This document shows, one piece after another, positions 1-7,055 of a stretch of DNA of 22,652 nucleotides. Made by a program: the position numbers and the translations under genes. The number at the start of each line of letters is the position of its first letter. Positions within the stretch are counted from its first letter, which is position 1. The notes beneath the pieces were generated by a model. It saw nothing but the letters and a program-made list of their open reading frames with translations. It was not told the DNA's origin and searched no databases. Location of the stretch: positions 1 through 22,652 of the forward strand of contig CAZLHQ010000038.1 in the NCBI GenBank assembly GCA_964559355.1, written 5' to 3'. Source of the stretch: JAEUMD01 sp964559355. GTDB taxonomy: Bacteria > Pseudomonadota > Alphaproteobacteria > Rhizobiales > Hyphomicrobiaceae.

Positions 1-738
1 CACCGCGTGCTCGTATTCCTCCAGCACCAGTAGGCCGGCGCCTTCGCCCAGCACGGTGCCGTTGCGCTTCTTGGAGAAGGGGAAGCAGCCGTCGGGCGAA
101 AGCACGCGCATGGCCTGCCAGGTGCGCATCGAGCCGTAGGTCAGCACCGCTTCAGAGGCGCCTGCGATACCGACGTCGACCAGACCGTTGCGGATATAGT
201 CGTAGACGAGGCCGATGGCGTGCGTGGCCGTCGAGCAGGCCGAGCAGGTGCCAAACGTCGGTCCCTTGATTCCATACTCGATGCCGACGTGGGCAGAGGC
301 CGACGAGCCGATGATGCGCAAAAGCGTCAGCGGGTTGGTGGCGCGCTTGTTGTGAATGAACAAGTCGCGATAGGCATTCTCGACCGTGGAATAGCCGCCT
401 GCACCCGAGCCGATGATGCAACTCGAACGGTAAGGATTGCCGTAGGGCGTGGGCAGGCCCGCCATCGTCCAGGCTTCGTCGGCGGCGCGGCCTGCGAACC
501 AGGAGTAGCGCTCGCCGTACTGGATCTTCCGGCTCTTCACATGCTTGGCAGGGTCGAAACCTTTGATCTCGCCGGCGATGTGAATGTAGAGGTCATCCAG
601 CGGGAAATTCTCGATGCGACTGACACCGCTCTTTCCCTCTTTCATCGAGGCCCACGTCTCGTTCATATCGAGACCGATGGGAGTGACGACGCCAAGACCC
701 GTCACGACGACACGGCGCAAGCCGTCCGCTCTTTTCAT
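1..738 (-). CDS. Beta-ketoacyl-ACP synthase II-type enzyme (FabF-like), 3' end outside window
   Basis: This is the first 246 residues of a condensing enzyme that extends an ACP-bound acyl chain with malonyl-ACP in the cytoplasm. The N-terminus reads MKRADGLRRVVVTGLGVVTP, the classic start of KAS I/II proteins. The nucleophile region GTCSACSTATHAIG carries the active-site cysteine, followed by GASEAVLT and, at the window edge, GEGAGLLVLEEYEHA. The catalytic histidines would lie beyond the window. The start is the ATG at 738-736. It lies 99 bases downstream of the acyl carrier protein gene on the same strand, so the two probably form a dedicated ACP/KAS pair rather than the housekeeping fabF. 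Substrate chain length cannot be read from the sequence. Family assignment is firm; the specific pathway is open. Confidence 0.93.
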   Translation of the reverse strand, partial: MKRADGLRRVVVTGLGVVTPIGLDMNETWASMKEGKSGVSRIENFPLDDLYIHIAGEIKGFDPAKHVKSRKIQYGERYSWFAGRAADEAWTMAGLPTPYGNPYRSSCIIGSGAGGYSTVENAYRDLFIHNKRATNPLTLLRIIGSSASAHVGIEYGIKGPTFGTCSACSTATHAIGLVYDYIRNGLVDVGIAGASEAVLTYGSMRTWQAMRVLSPDGCFPFSKKRNGTVLGEGAGLLVLEEYEHAV

Positions 739-759
739 ATCGTTACGCTCTTCACAAAA

Positions 760-784
760 GTGGGGCCCGTCTCGCGGACCCCAC
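760..784 (-). terminator. Intercistronic hairpin between ACP and KAS genes
   Basis: On the minus strand GTGGGG-T-CCG pairs with CGG-G-CCCCAC (one mismatch) around a 5-base loop, and is followed by TTTTG. It sits after the acyl carrier protein stop and 22 bases before the KAS start. A weak intrinsic terminator or a processing/attenuation hairpin is possible; the short T run argues against a strong terminator. Confidence 0.5.
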
Positions 785-837
785 ACTGCACCAAAAGGGT
801 GGCACGCCGTGCACCGGCGCGCACGTCGAAACCCAAA

Positions 838-1113
838 TCAGGCCTTTGCGGCGTCTGCCGAGGCAGGACCTGACGCGATCAAGGACTTCACGCGATCGAC
901 CACTGAGCCGACCGTCTTGAAGTCTTCCACGTCCTCGTTCGCGTTGTAGGGGATTTCGATCTGAAACGAATCCTCGATGTCGAACACGATCATCGCAAGA
1001 TCAAGTGACTCGATCTTGAGATCCGTGAGCGGCGTCGACAAAGCGATGTCGTCGCGTGGCTCCTTCATGTGCTTCTTGAGGATCTCGATGATCTTGGTCG
1101 CGACTTCGTCCAT
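838..1113 (-). CDS. Acyl carrier protein (specialised)
   Basis: A 91-residue acidic protein with the size and fold signature of an acyl carrier protein. The phosphopantetheine attachment serine lies in LKIESLDLAMIVFDIED (about residues 32-48). The usual DSL motif is ESL here and the helix after it differs from housekeeping AcpP, which suggests a specialised carrier. A short Ala-rich tail (ASADAAKA) ends the protein. The start ATG at 1113-1111 is preceded by GGGAGAG at a suitable distance. It is the first gene of a leftward unit with the KAS gene and is divergent from fadD. It could serve a long-chain, lipid A or secondary lipid pathway; the sequence does not decide. Confidence 0.9.
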   Translation of the reverse strand: MDEVATKIIEILKKHMKEPRDDIALSTPLTDLKIESLDLAMIVFDIEDSFQIEIPYNANEDVEDFKTVGSVVDRVKSLIASGPASADAAKA

Positions 1114-1519
1114 CTTGCTCTCCCATCCGCGACCATAGGGCTCCGCGGATCAATGTTACTCTCTACCTACTAGGTGCGTGCTGCTGTGCAAACAAGCTCT
1201 GGCCGTGCTTATACTTAAACGTTGAGGCCGTCCAGCTTCGCCATTTGTCTGACATCTCACAACGACTTACCGACGTGACAAAGCAAAGACTGTGCCGCCA
1301 ACCCGCCTGGCGCTTGCGTGCTTTTTGCGCTGATAACCTTCAGAGCAGCCCTCCAGACCGGCAGCGTGTCCTAGCCTAAACTCCTGAAAAAGTGTTCAAT
1401 AGCATTAGCTAATCGGGCTGTTCGACAAACTCGGCAGAGGATCGGTCGTAGCCGTCAATTTACTACGAAATGGCGACCCGCACAGGCAAGCGCGGGCTGA
1501 GGTAAGGGAGGCCTTGAGC
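1114..1519. promoter_or_regulatory. Divergent ACP/fadD intergenic region
   Basis: This 406-base region must hold the promoters of the leftward ACP-KAS unit and of rightward fadD. Two short symmetric sites are visible: ACCTA-C-TAGGT at 1165-1175 and the perfect palindrome ATTAGCTAAT at 1404-1413. A weak half of the fadE-type palindrome (TAAACGTTGA, near 1218) is present but no full copy. The fadD ribosome binding site AAGGGAGG is at 1504-1511. No convincing gene is seen here. Confidence 0.45.
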
Positions 1520-3247
1520 ATGACCGTCAGCGGCGGACCAGTGCGCGCATTTGCAGACCAGAACCCCCGATGGCTGCGGTCCTATCCAAAAAACGTCAAT
1601 TGGCATCAGACATTTACGCCAGCCCCCCTGTACAGCCTGCTGGATCAGGCGGTGGCCAAGCACCCCAACAACACTGCGACCAATTTTCTCGGCAAAACCC
1701 TGACCTATGCTGAACTCGGCCAGCTCGTCGAGCGCGCCGCAGCCGGACTCCAGCGACTCGGCGTGCGCAGCGGCAGCAAAGTCGGGCTGTTTCTGCCCAA
1801 TTCTCCGACGTTCATCATCTATTACTATGCCATCCTCAAGGCGGGCGGCATCGTCGTCAATTATAATCCTCTCTACACTGTAGAAGAGCTCGCCTTCCAG
1901 GTTCGAGACAGCGACACCGAAATGATGGTGACGCTCGACCTCAAAATCTTGTTCGACAAGGTCGAAACGCTGATCGATCAGGGTGCGCTCAAGCTCGCCG
2001 TCGTGGCCTCGTTCACAGCGCTGTTGCCGGGCGCCAAATCGGTGCTGTTCAAGCTGTTCAAGGGCAAGGAGCTGGCGCATCCCCTCACGTCGAAGGTGCG
2101 CGACAAGGTCAAGCTCGAAGGTCCTCTGCTGGCGGACCATGGGCCGCGCATGCCGGTTCCCGTTGACCCGCTCAACGACATCGCCGTGCTGCAGTACACC
2201 GGCGGCACCACCGGCACGCCCAAGGGGGCGATGCTGACCCATGCCAACGCCTACATCAATGTCCTGCAGGTGGTGTCCTGGGCGCCCGACCTCGTGATCG
2301 GCGACGAGCGGGTAATGGGCGTCCTGCCATTCTTCCACGTGTTCGCCATGACGGTGGTCATGAACTTCGGCATCGCCAAAGCGGCCGAGATCGTGATCAT
2401 GCCGCGGTTCGTCCTCAACGACGCACTCAAGCTCATTCACCAGACCAAGCCGACCATCATGCCGGGCGTGCCGACACTGTTCAACGCCCTCATGAACCAC
2501 CCCAAGATCAAGAGCTTCGATCTGTCGTCCCTGAAGTTCTGCCTGTCGGGCGGCGCGCCTCTCCCGGTCGAGGTGAAGCAGAAGTTCGAGCAGATGACCG
2601 GCTGCAAGGTGGTGGAAGGTTATGGCCTTTCCGAAACCTCCCCCGTCGCCACCTGCAATCCGATCGAGGGGCCGGTGCGCATCGGCAAGATCGGCATTCC
2701 GCTGCCGGCGACCTATGTTTCACTGCGTTCGCTCGATGATCCCGACAAGGAGGTGGCGCACGGCGACAAAGGCGAGGTGTGCATCGCCGGTCCACAGGTC
2801 ATGCTCGGCTATTGGAAACGGCCCAAGGAGACTGCCGATGTCTTTACCGCTGACGGCTTCTTGCGCACCGGCGATGTTGCCCGTATGGACGACGACGGCT
2901 TCTTTGCCATCGAAGACCGTATCAAGGACCTCATCATCTGCTCGGGCTATAATGTCTATCCTCGCCAGATCGAAGAACGCATCTATGAGCATCCGGCCGT
3001 CGAGGAAGTCACCGTGATCGGCATCAAGGACAAGTATCGCGGCGAGGCCCCCAAGGCCTTCATCAAGCTCAAATCGGGTGCACATGCGAGTTCTGCCGAC
3101 ATCATGGCGCACCTGGAAAAGAAGTTGTCGAAGATCGAGCTGCCGGCCGAAATCGAGTTCCGCGAGCAATTGCCCAAGACCATGATCGGCAAACTATCGA
3201 AGAAAGAGTTGAAGCAGGAAGAGGCTTTACGGCAAGCCCAGCAATGA
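1520..3247 (+). CDS. fadD: Long-chain fatty acid-CoA ligase (AMP-forming)
   Basis: A 575-residue member of the ANL adenylate-forming family that activates fatty acids to acyl-CoA via an acyl-AMP, the entry step of beta-oxidation. The P-loop YTGGTTGTPKGAML is near residues 226-240, followed by the YGLSETSP adenine-binding motif, the LRTGDVARMDDDGFF core with its catalytic aspartate, the IKDLIICSGYNVYP linker and the C-terminal GKLSKKEL lysine. I chose ATG at 1520 because AAGGGAGG at 1504-1511 is 8 bases upstream; a TTG at 1514 in the same frame is too close to that site. The stop overlaps the MerR start (ATGA), so the two are translationally coupled. The chain-length preference is not evident; a medium-chain or aromatic substrate is possible. 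Confidence 0.92.
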   Translation: MTVSGGPVRAFADQNPRWLRSYPKNVNWHQTFTPAPLYSLLDQAVAKHPNNTATNFLGKTLTYAELGQLVERAAAGLQRLGVRSGSKVGLFLPNSPTFIIYYYAILKAGGIVVNYNPLYTVEELAFQVRDSDTEMMVTLDLKILFDKVETLIDQGALKLAVVASFTALLPGAKSVLFKLFKGKELAHPLTSKVRDKVKLEGPLLADHGPRMPVPVDPLNDIAVLQYTGGTTGTPKGAMLTHANAYINVLQVVSWAPDLVIGDERVMGVLPFFHVFAMTVVMNFGIAKAAEIVIMPRFVLNDALKLIHQTKPTIMPGVPTLFNALMNHPKIKSFDLSSLKFCLSGGAPLPVEVKQKFEQMTGCKVVEGYGLSETSPVATCNPIEGPVRIGKIGIPLPATYVSLRSLDDPDKEVAHGDKGEVCIAGPQVMLGYWKRPKETADVFTADGFLRTGDVARMDDDGFFAIEDRIKDLIICSGYNVYPRQIEERIYEHPAVEEVTVIGIKDKYRGEAPKAFIKLKSGAHASSADIMAHLEKKLSKIELPAEIEFREQLPKTMIGKLSKKELKQEEALRQAQQ

Positions 3248-3684
3248 CAGGCGAGCACGACACCCGTAACGGCAAGGCCGAACTGGATCCGCCAGGGGAT
3301 GCAGAGCGGACCTTCACGATCGGAGAGCTCGCTGAAGAGTTCTCGATCACCACACGCACCATTCGCTTCTATGAGGCGCGTGGCCTGCTGACGCCACGGC
3401 GCGCCGGCACCAACCGCATTTACTCACGCCGCGATCGTGGGCGGCTGATCCTCATCCTGCGTGGCAAGAACCTCGGTTTCACTCTCGAGGACATTGCCCA
3501 ATATCTGGGCCTTTACGATCTCGACCCGACCCAGCGCCAACAAACCGAGATGCTGCTGGGCAAGGTCGAGGCCGCGATCGCAGACTTGAACCGAAAGAAG
3601 GCCGACCTCACACGCTCGCTTGCCGACCTCAAGGAAATCCGCACCAAGTGCGCCGATTTCCTGAAACGTCCACCTGAGACATGA
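3244..3684 (+). CDS. MerR-family transcriptional regulator, LiuR-like
   Basis: A 146-residue regulator. Residues 24-61 hold the MerR winged helix-turn-helix (FTIGELAEEFSITTRTIRFY, then EARGLLTPRR and GTNRIYSRRD). The segment LILRGKNLGFTLEDIAQYLGLYD is typical of the LiuR branch of MerR proteins, which in proteobacteria control branched-chain amino acid and fatty acid catabolism. Residues 98-140 form the dimerisation coiled coil, ending in a single Cys (C136); there is no metal-binding cysteine set. Its start overlaps the fadD stop by 4 bases, so it is co-expressed with fadD. The nearby fadE operon is a likely target (inference) through the palindrome at 11675-11692. Confidence 0.88.
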   Translation: MTGEHDTRNGKAELDPPGDAERTFTIGELAEEFSITTRTIRFYEARGLLTPRRAGTNRIYSRRDRGRLILILRGKNLGFTLEDIAQYLGLYDLDPTQRQQTEMLLGKVEAAIADLNRKKADLTRSLADLKEIRTKCADFLKRPPET

Positions 3685-3712
3685 CCAACGCTACGCAGCG
3701 ACGGCCCGTTCT

Positions 3713-3840
3713 TAGAGCAGGTTCAACTTACGTGGAATCGCCGCGTGCCTTGGTGGCCAGCTCTAAGACTTTGTATGAGAGTCTGATTCACGCCTTCGAT
3801 GGAACCCGAAGTAGTTCCATCTCAGCCGATCAGGCTTTAG
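3713..3840. repeat. Mosaic palindromic intergenic repeat, copy A
   Basis: This AGAGCAGGTTCAACTTAC... element fills the gap between the MerR gene and cfa. It shares its whole layout with 5362-5564 on the other side of cfa. The first module is bounded by AGAGC and GCTCT. The second contains GAGAGTCTGATTCACGCC, an inner hairpin (GATGGAAC and GTTCCATC) and ends ATCAGGCTTTA. This copy is more diverged than copy B. Confidence 0.8.
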
Positions 3841-3846
3841 CACCTA

Positions 3847-5163
3847 TCAACGATAAAGATCGGCGCGCGTCGGCGGCAATGGCGGCGGACGCTTGGGCGT
3901 CTTGGAGCACAGCGTCTGGAACAGGCGCGCAGTGCCGCGCTCGAAGCTGATGGCGCACCCCGCCAGATAAGCGACGTAGATGCGGTATTTCGCTTCGCCG
4001 ACCAGCCTTATGGCTTCCTCCTTGCGCGCCATCAGGCGCTCGCACCACAGAGTACAGGTGCGCGCGTAGTGCATGCGCCAGCCTTCGACGTCGTGTACCT
4101 CGAAGCCGGCCAGTTCCATCGCAGCGACGGTGTGGCCGATATCGTCGAGCGCACCACCGGGGAAGATGTATTTTGCAAGTGCCTTCTGCTCGGGCCGCAT
4201 GCGCTCACGGCCAAATCGCGTGGGGTGCTTGGCGCGCCGCGAGATCGCGTGATTGAGGAACAGGCCGTCGTCAGCCAGCAGCGAGCGCATCTTCTTCATG
4301 TAGGTCGGAATGTTGTTGAGGCCGATCGCCTCGTACATGCCGACGGACGCGATCTTGTCGTAGGTGCCCTTGGCGTTGACGTAGTCGACCAGCTCGAAGG
4401 ACACGCGATCCTCGAGCCCTAATCGCTTCACCTTTTCGCGCGCGAACGCCAACTGCTCCTCAGACAGCGTGATGCCATGCGCCTTGACGCCATAGTTGCG
4501 CGCCGCATGACAGACGAGCCCACCCCACCCTGAACCGATATCGAGGAAGCGCTCGCCGGGCTTCAAGCGCAGCTTGCGGCACACCATGTCGAGCTTGTTC
4601 TTCTGTGCGGTGGCGATGTCCTGTTCCCATTCGTGGAAGTAGGCGCAGGTGTAGACCATCTCGTCACACAGAAAGAGCGCATAGAAGTCGTTCGACAGAT
4701 CGTAGTGAAAGGAGATGTAGTCCTTGTTGTCGGCAACCTTGCGGCGATCACCCACGATGTCGCCCGCAAAGGCGCCCTGTTCCTGCGGGGCACTGCCCGG
4801 CGCAAACAGAAACGGCGAAAGCTTGCCAGCCAGACGCACGACATCGAGCGCCTTGAGCTTGACCGAACGCCCGCCGCGATTGAGCTGGCGGCCGAAATCG
4901 ATCAGCGAGCCGCCGGCAAAATCGATGCGCTTGTCGACATAGTGGCGGATGATGGTGTCGAGGCTTGGACTGCGCAGCGTCGAGGCGATGACACCTGCGT
5001 CGGCGATGACGATCTCGAAGGGGCCAGAAACGCTATGGCCGAGCGGAATGCGGCTGCCGTCCCATAGTCGCACACTGGCATCCAGATCCAGCTTTTTCGC
5101 CAGCTCGCCGACCAGCGCCCTGGCCGCGCCAATCTGCTTATCGTCAGCCGCCACGCTCGCCAT
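3847..5163 (-). CDS. cfa: Cyclopropane-fatty-acyl-phospholipid synthase
   Basis: A 438-residue SAM-dependent methyltransferase that adds a methylene bridge across the double bond of unsaturated phospholipid acyl chains in the membrane. Residues 151-180 carry SFHYDLSNDFYALFL and YTCAYF, with C173 matching the active-site cysteine of the family. The SAM loop FLDIGSGWGG is at 206-215. E278 (MYEAIG), H305 (LNHAIS) and Y366 (MHYARTC) match the bicarbonate-binding residues known from E. coli Cfa. The N-terminal domain is longer than in E. coli (382 residues). AGGAG lies only about 2 bases before ATG 5163, and a better-spaced purine run (GAAGAAGGGG) is farther upstream. The gene is alone on the minus strand, isolated between palindromic repeats. 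Confidence 0.95.
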   Translation of the reverse strand: MASVAADDKQIGAARALVGELAKKLDLDASVRLWDGSRIPLGHSVSGPFEIVIADAGVIASTLRSPSLDTIIRHYVDKRIDFAGGSLIDFGRQLNRGGRSVKLKALDVVRLAGKLSPFLFAPGSAPQEQGAFAGDIVGDRRKVADNKDYISFHYDLSNDFYALFLCDEMVYTCAYFHEWEQDIATAQKNKLDMVCRKLRLKPGERFLDIGSGWGGLVCHAARNYGVKAHGITLSEEQLAFAREKVKRLGLEDRVSFELVDYVNAKGTYDKIASVGMYEAIGLNNIPTYMKKMRSLLADDGLFLNHAISRRAKHPTRFGRERMRPEQKALAKYIFPGGALDDIGHTVAAMELAGFEVHDVEGWRMHYARTCTLWCERLMARKEEAIRLVGEAKYRIYVAYLAGCAISFERGTARLFQTLCSKTPKRPPPLPPTRADLYR

Positions 5164-5227
5164 CGCTCCTGGGCCCCTTCTTCATCGGTCGAGCCTCAGA
5201 TAGCCGAAAAGGGCGCACCTGTCTCCC

Positions 5228-5332
5228 CTAGAGCCGTTCCGCGATTCCATCAAAACCGGAACGGCTCTAGGCCTTTGTTTTGTCGTGCTTCTTATCGGAA
5301 AACCGGTTCCCACTTTTCCGGAAGCACTCTAG
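5228..5332. repeat. RIME-like palindromic repeat
   Basis: Two adjacent palindromes. The first is a perfect 14-bp stem, CTAGAGCCGTTCCG with CGGAACGGCTCTAG (5228-5270). The second (5285-5327) has outer arms GTGCTTC/GAAGCAC and inner arms CGGAAAA/TTTTCCG around ACCGGTTCCC-type sequence. The wording of the second module (TTTGTTTTGTCGTGCTTC, AAAACCGGTTCCCACTTTT) is like the RIME family of rhizobial intergenic mosaic elements. It lies just upstream of cfa and could act as a bidirectional transcription or mRNA stability element. Confidence 0.75.
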
Positions 5333-5361
5333 CCCGCGCGCCGTAACGGCCGCTTCCGGCC

Positions 5362-5564
5362 AGAGCAGGTTCAACTTACATGGAATCGCCTCGTGCCATG
5401 GTCGCCTGCTCTAAGTCCTAGATTGAGAGTCTGATCGACGCCCTCGATGGAAACGCCAAGCGTTTCCATCTCGGACGATCAGGCTCTAAGTCCTAGATTG
5501 AGAGTCTGATTCACGCCCTCGATGGAAACGCCAAGCGTTTCCATCTCGGACGATCAGGCTCTAA
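5362..5564. repeat. Mosaic palindromic intergenic repeat, copy B, with 75-bp tandem duplication
   Basis: The same element as at 3713-3840 and in the same orientation. Module 1 (5362-5413) is bounded by AGAGCAGG and CCTGCTCT with inner CATGG/CCATG. Module 2 occurs twice in tandem, 5416-5490 and 5491-5564, differing at two neighbouring bases (CTGATCGACG against CTGATTCACG). Each copy of module 2 has a perfect hairpin GATGGAAACG/CGTTTCCATC with loop CCAAG inside near-perfect outer arms AGAGTCTGAT/ATCAGGCTCT. Together with the RIME-like element it fills the 478-base cfa-fadI gap; no gene is seen there. Confidence 0.85.
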
Positions 5565-5641
5565 CGGATGCAGGTACGCACCACAAATCACGGGACAAAA
5601 CGCCTCGCTACTCGATCGCGGATCAAAGGCCCGCCCCTGGC

Positions 5642-6946
5642 TCACGCGGCTTTGCGTGCCTCGGCAGCCTTGGCGCTTTCCATGATTGCAGCGACTCCCA
5701 TGCCGCCGGCAGTGCAAATCGAGATCAGCCCGCGGCCGCCATGTTCGGCCAGCAGTTCGGCGAGGCTGGCCACGATGCGCGCGCCGGTCGCCGCGAACGG
5801 ATGGCCAAACGCGATCGAGGACCCCCTGACGTTGAGCTTGGCGCGATCGATCGAGCCCATCGGCTGCGAGCGGCCAAGCCTCGTGCGGCAGTATTCGGGA
5901 TCCTCCCACGCTTTCAGCGTCGCCAGCACCTGCGCTGCGAACGCCTCGTGGATCTCGTAGAAATCGAAATCCTGCAGGCTCAAGTTGGCGCGCTCCAGCA
6001 TCTTCGACACGGCAATCGTCGGCGCCATCAGCAAGCCTTCGCCGGCAACGAAATCGTTGGCCGAAGTCTGCGAGTAGGTGAGATACGCCTTCACCGGCAG
6101 CCCGCGCTTGGCTGCCCACTCCTCCGAGGCCAGCAGCACCGTGGAGGCGCCATCGGTGAGCGGCGTGGAGTTGCCCGCCGTCATGGTGCCTTTGGCGGAC
6201 TTGTCGAAAGACGTCTTGAGGCTTGCCAGTTTCTCCACCGACACGTCCGCGCGAATGTTGTTGTCACGAAAGACGCCCGCGCACGGCACAATCAGCCGGT
6301 CCATGAAGCCCGATGCGTAAGCCTCGGCTGCTTTCTTGTGGCTTTCGTAGGAAAGCTGATCCTGCTCCTCGCGCGGGATGTGCCATTCCTTGGCCATCAG
6401 CTCGCAATGCTGCCCCATGCCGAGCCCCGTGCGCGGCTCTGACGTTTGCGGCGGCAACGGCGCCAGCTCAGCCGGAGACATGCCTTTGAAGACACGCAAC
6501 TTGTCCATCGTCGATTTCTTCTGTCCGAGCTCGGCCAGCCGATGCGCAAACTTCTTCGAGAACACGATCGGCGGATCGGACGTGGTGTCCGAGCCCGCAG
6601 CGATGGCGCATTCGATCTGCCCGGTTGCAATTTTCGCCGCCGAACCCATCGCCGCCTGCAGGCTGGTGCCGCACGCCTGCATCATGGTGATGCCCGGTGT
6701 CGAGGTGGCAAGCTTGGTATTGAGAACGGCCTCGCGCGCCAGGTTCCAATCGCGCGAGTGCGTGACGACAGCGCCGCCCACCACCTCGTCGATGTGCGCG
6801 CCCTTCAATCCATAGCGATCGACGAGCCCATTGAGAGCCGCCGTCATCATGTCGAGGTTGGAGAGATCGGCATAAAGCGTGTTGGAACGGCAGAATGGAA
6901 TGCGAATGCCGCCGATGATGGCGACGCGGCGCAGTTGATCGGTCAT
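5642..6946 (-). CDS. fadI: Acetyl-CoA C-acyltransferase (3-ketoacyl-CoA thiolase)
   Basis: A 434-residue thiolase that cleaves 3-ketoacyl-CoA with CoA, the last step of beta-oxidation. The nucleophile cysteine is C92 in QACGTSLQAAMG. The histidine loop is EIHEAFAAQ, with HEAF as in FadI rather than the NEAF of FadA. GHPFAATGARI and the second cysteine in CTAGGMGVAAI follow near the C-terminus. I placed the start at MTDQLRRVAIIGG (ATG 6946), with GGAG about 10 bases upstream. The open frame continues upstream to 7204, but that stretch overlaps the fadJ end and has no thiolase similarity. It is the last gene of the fadE-fadJ-fadI unit, 109 bases after fadJ. Confidence 0.94.
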   Translation of the reverse strand: MTDQLRRVAIIGGIRIPFCRSNTLYADLSNLDMMTAALNGLVDRYGLKGAHIDEVVGGAVVTHSRDWNLAREAVLNTKLATSTPGITMMQACGTSLQAAMGSAAKIATGQIECAIAAGSDTTSDPPIVFSKKFAHRLAELGQKKSTMDKLRVFKGMSPAELAPLPPQTSEPRTGLGMGQHCELMAKEWHIPREEQDQLSYESHKKAAEAYASGFMDRLIVPCAGVFRDNNIRADVSVEKLASLKTSFDKSAKGTMTAGNSTPLTDGASTVLLASEEWAAKRGLPVKAYLTYSQTSANDFVAGEGLLMAPTIAVSKMLERANLSLQDFDFYEIHEAFAAQVLATLKAWEDPEYCRTRLGRSQPMGSIDRAKLNVRGSSIAFGHPFAATGARIVASLAELLAEHGGRGLISICTAGGMGVAAIMESAKAAEARKAA

Positions 6947-7055
6947 GTCGTCGTCTCCGCTGCCCTTAACCGTGTGCGCGGCCATCGGGGCTTGAATTGA
7001 TTTGCGCTTGAACAGCGCGCCCCTTTTCGAGCGCCACTGTGGAATTGATTGCGTG

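Noticed and set aside
1463..2500. 345-residue minus-strand open frame antisense to fadD
   Set aside because: It is a high-GC shadow frame with unnatural His/Arg-rich composition.
3681..3950. Small plus-strand gene after the MerR regulator
   Set aside because: Most of it is the palindromic repeat and the antisense end of cfa; there is no family signal.
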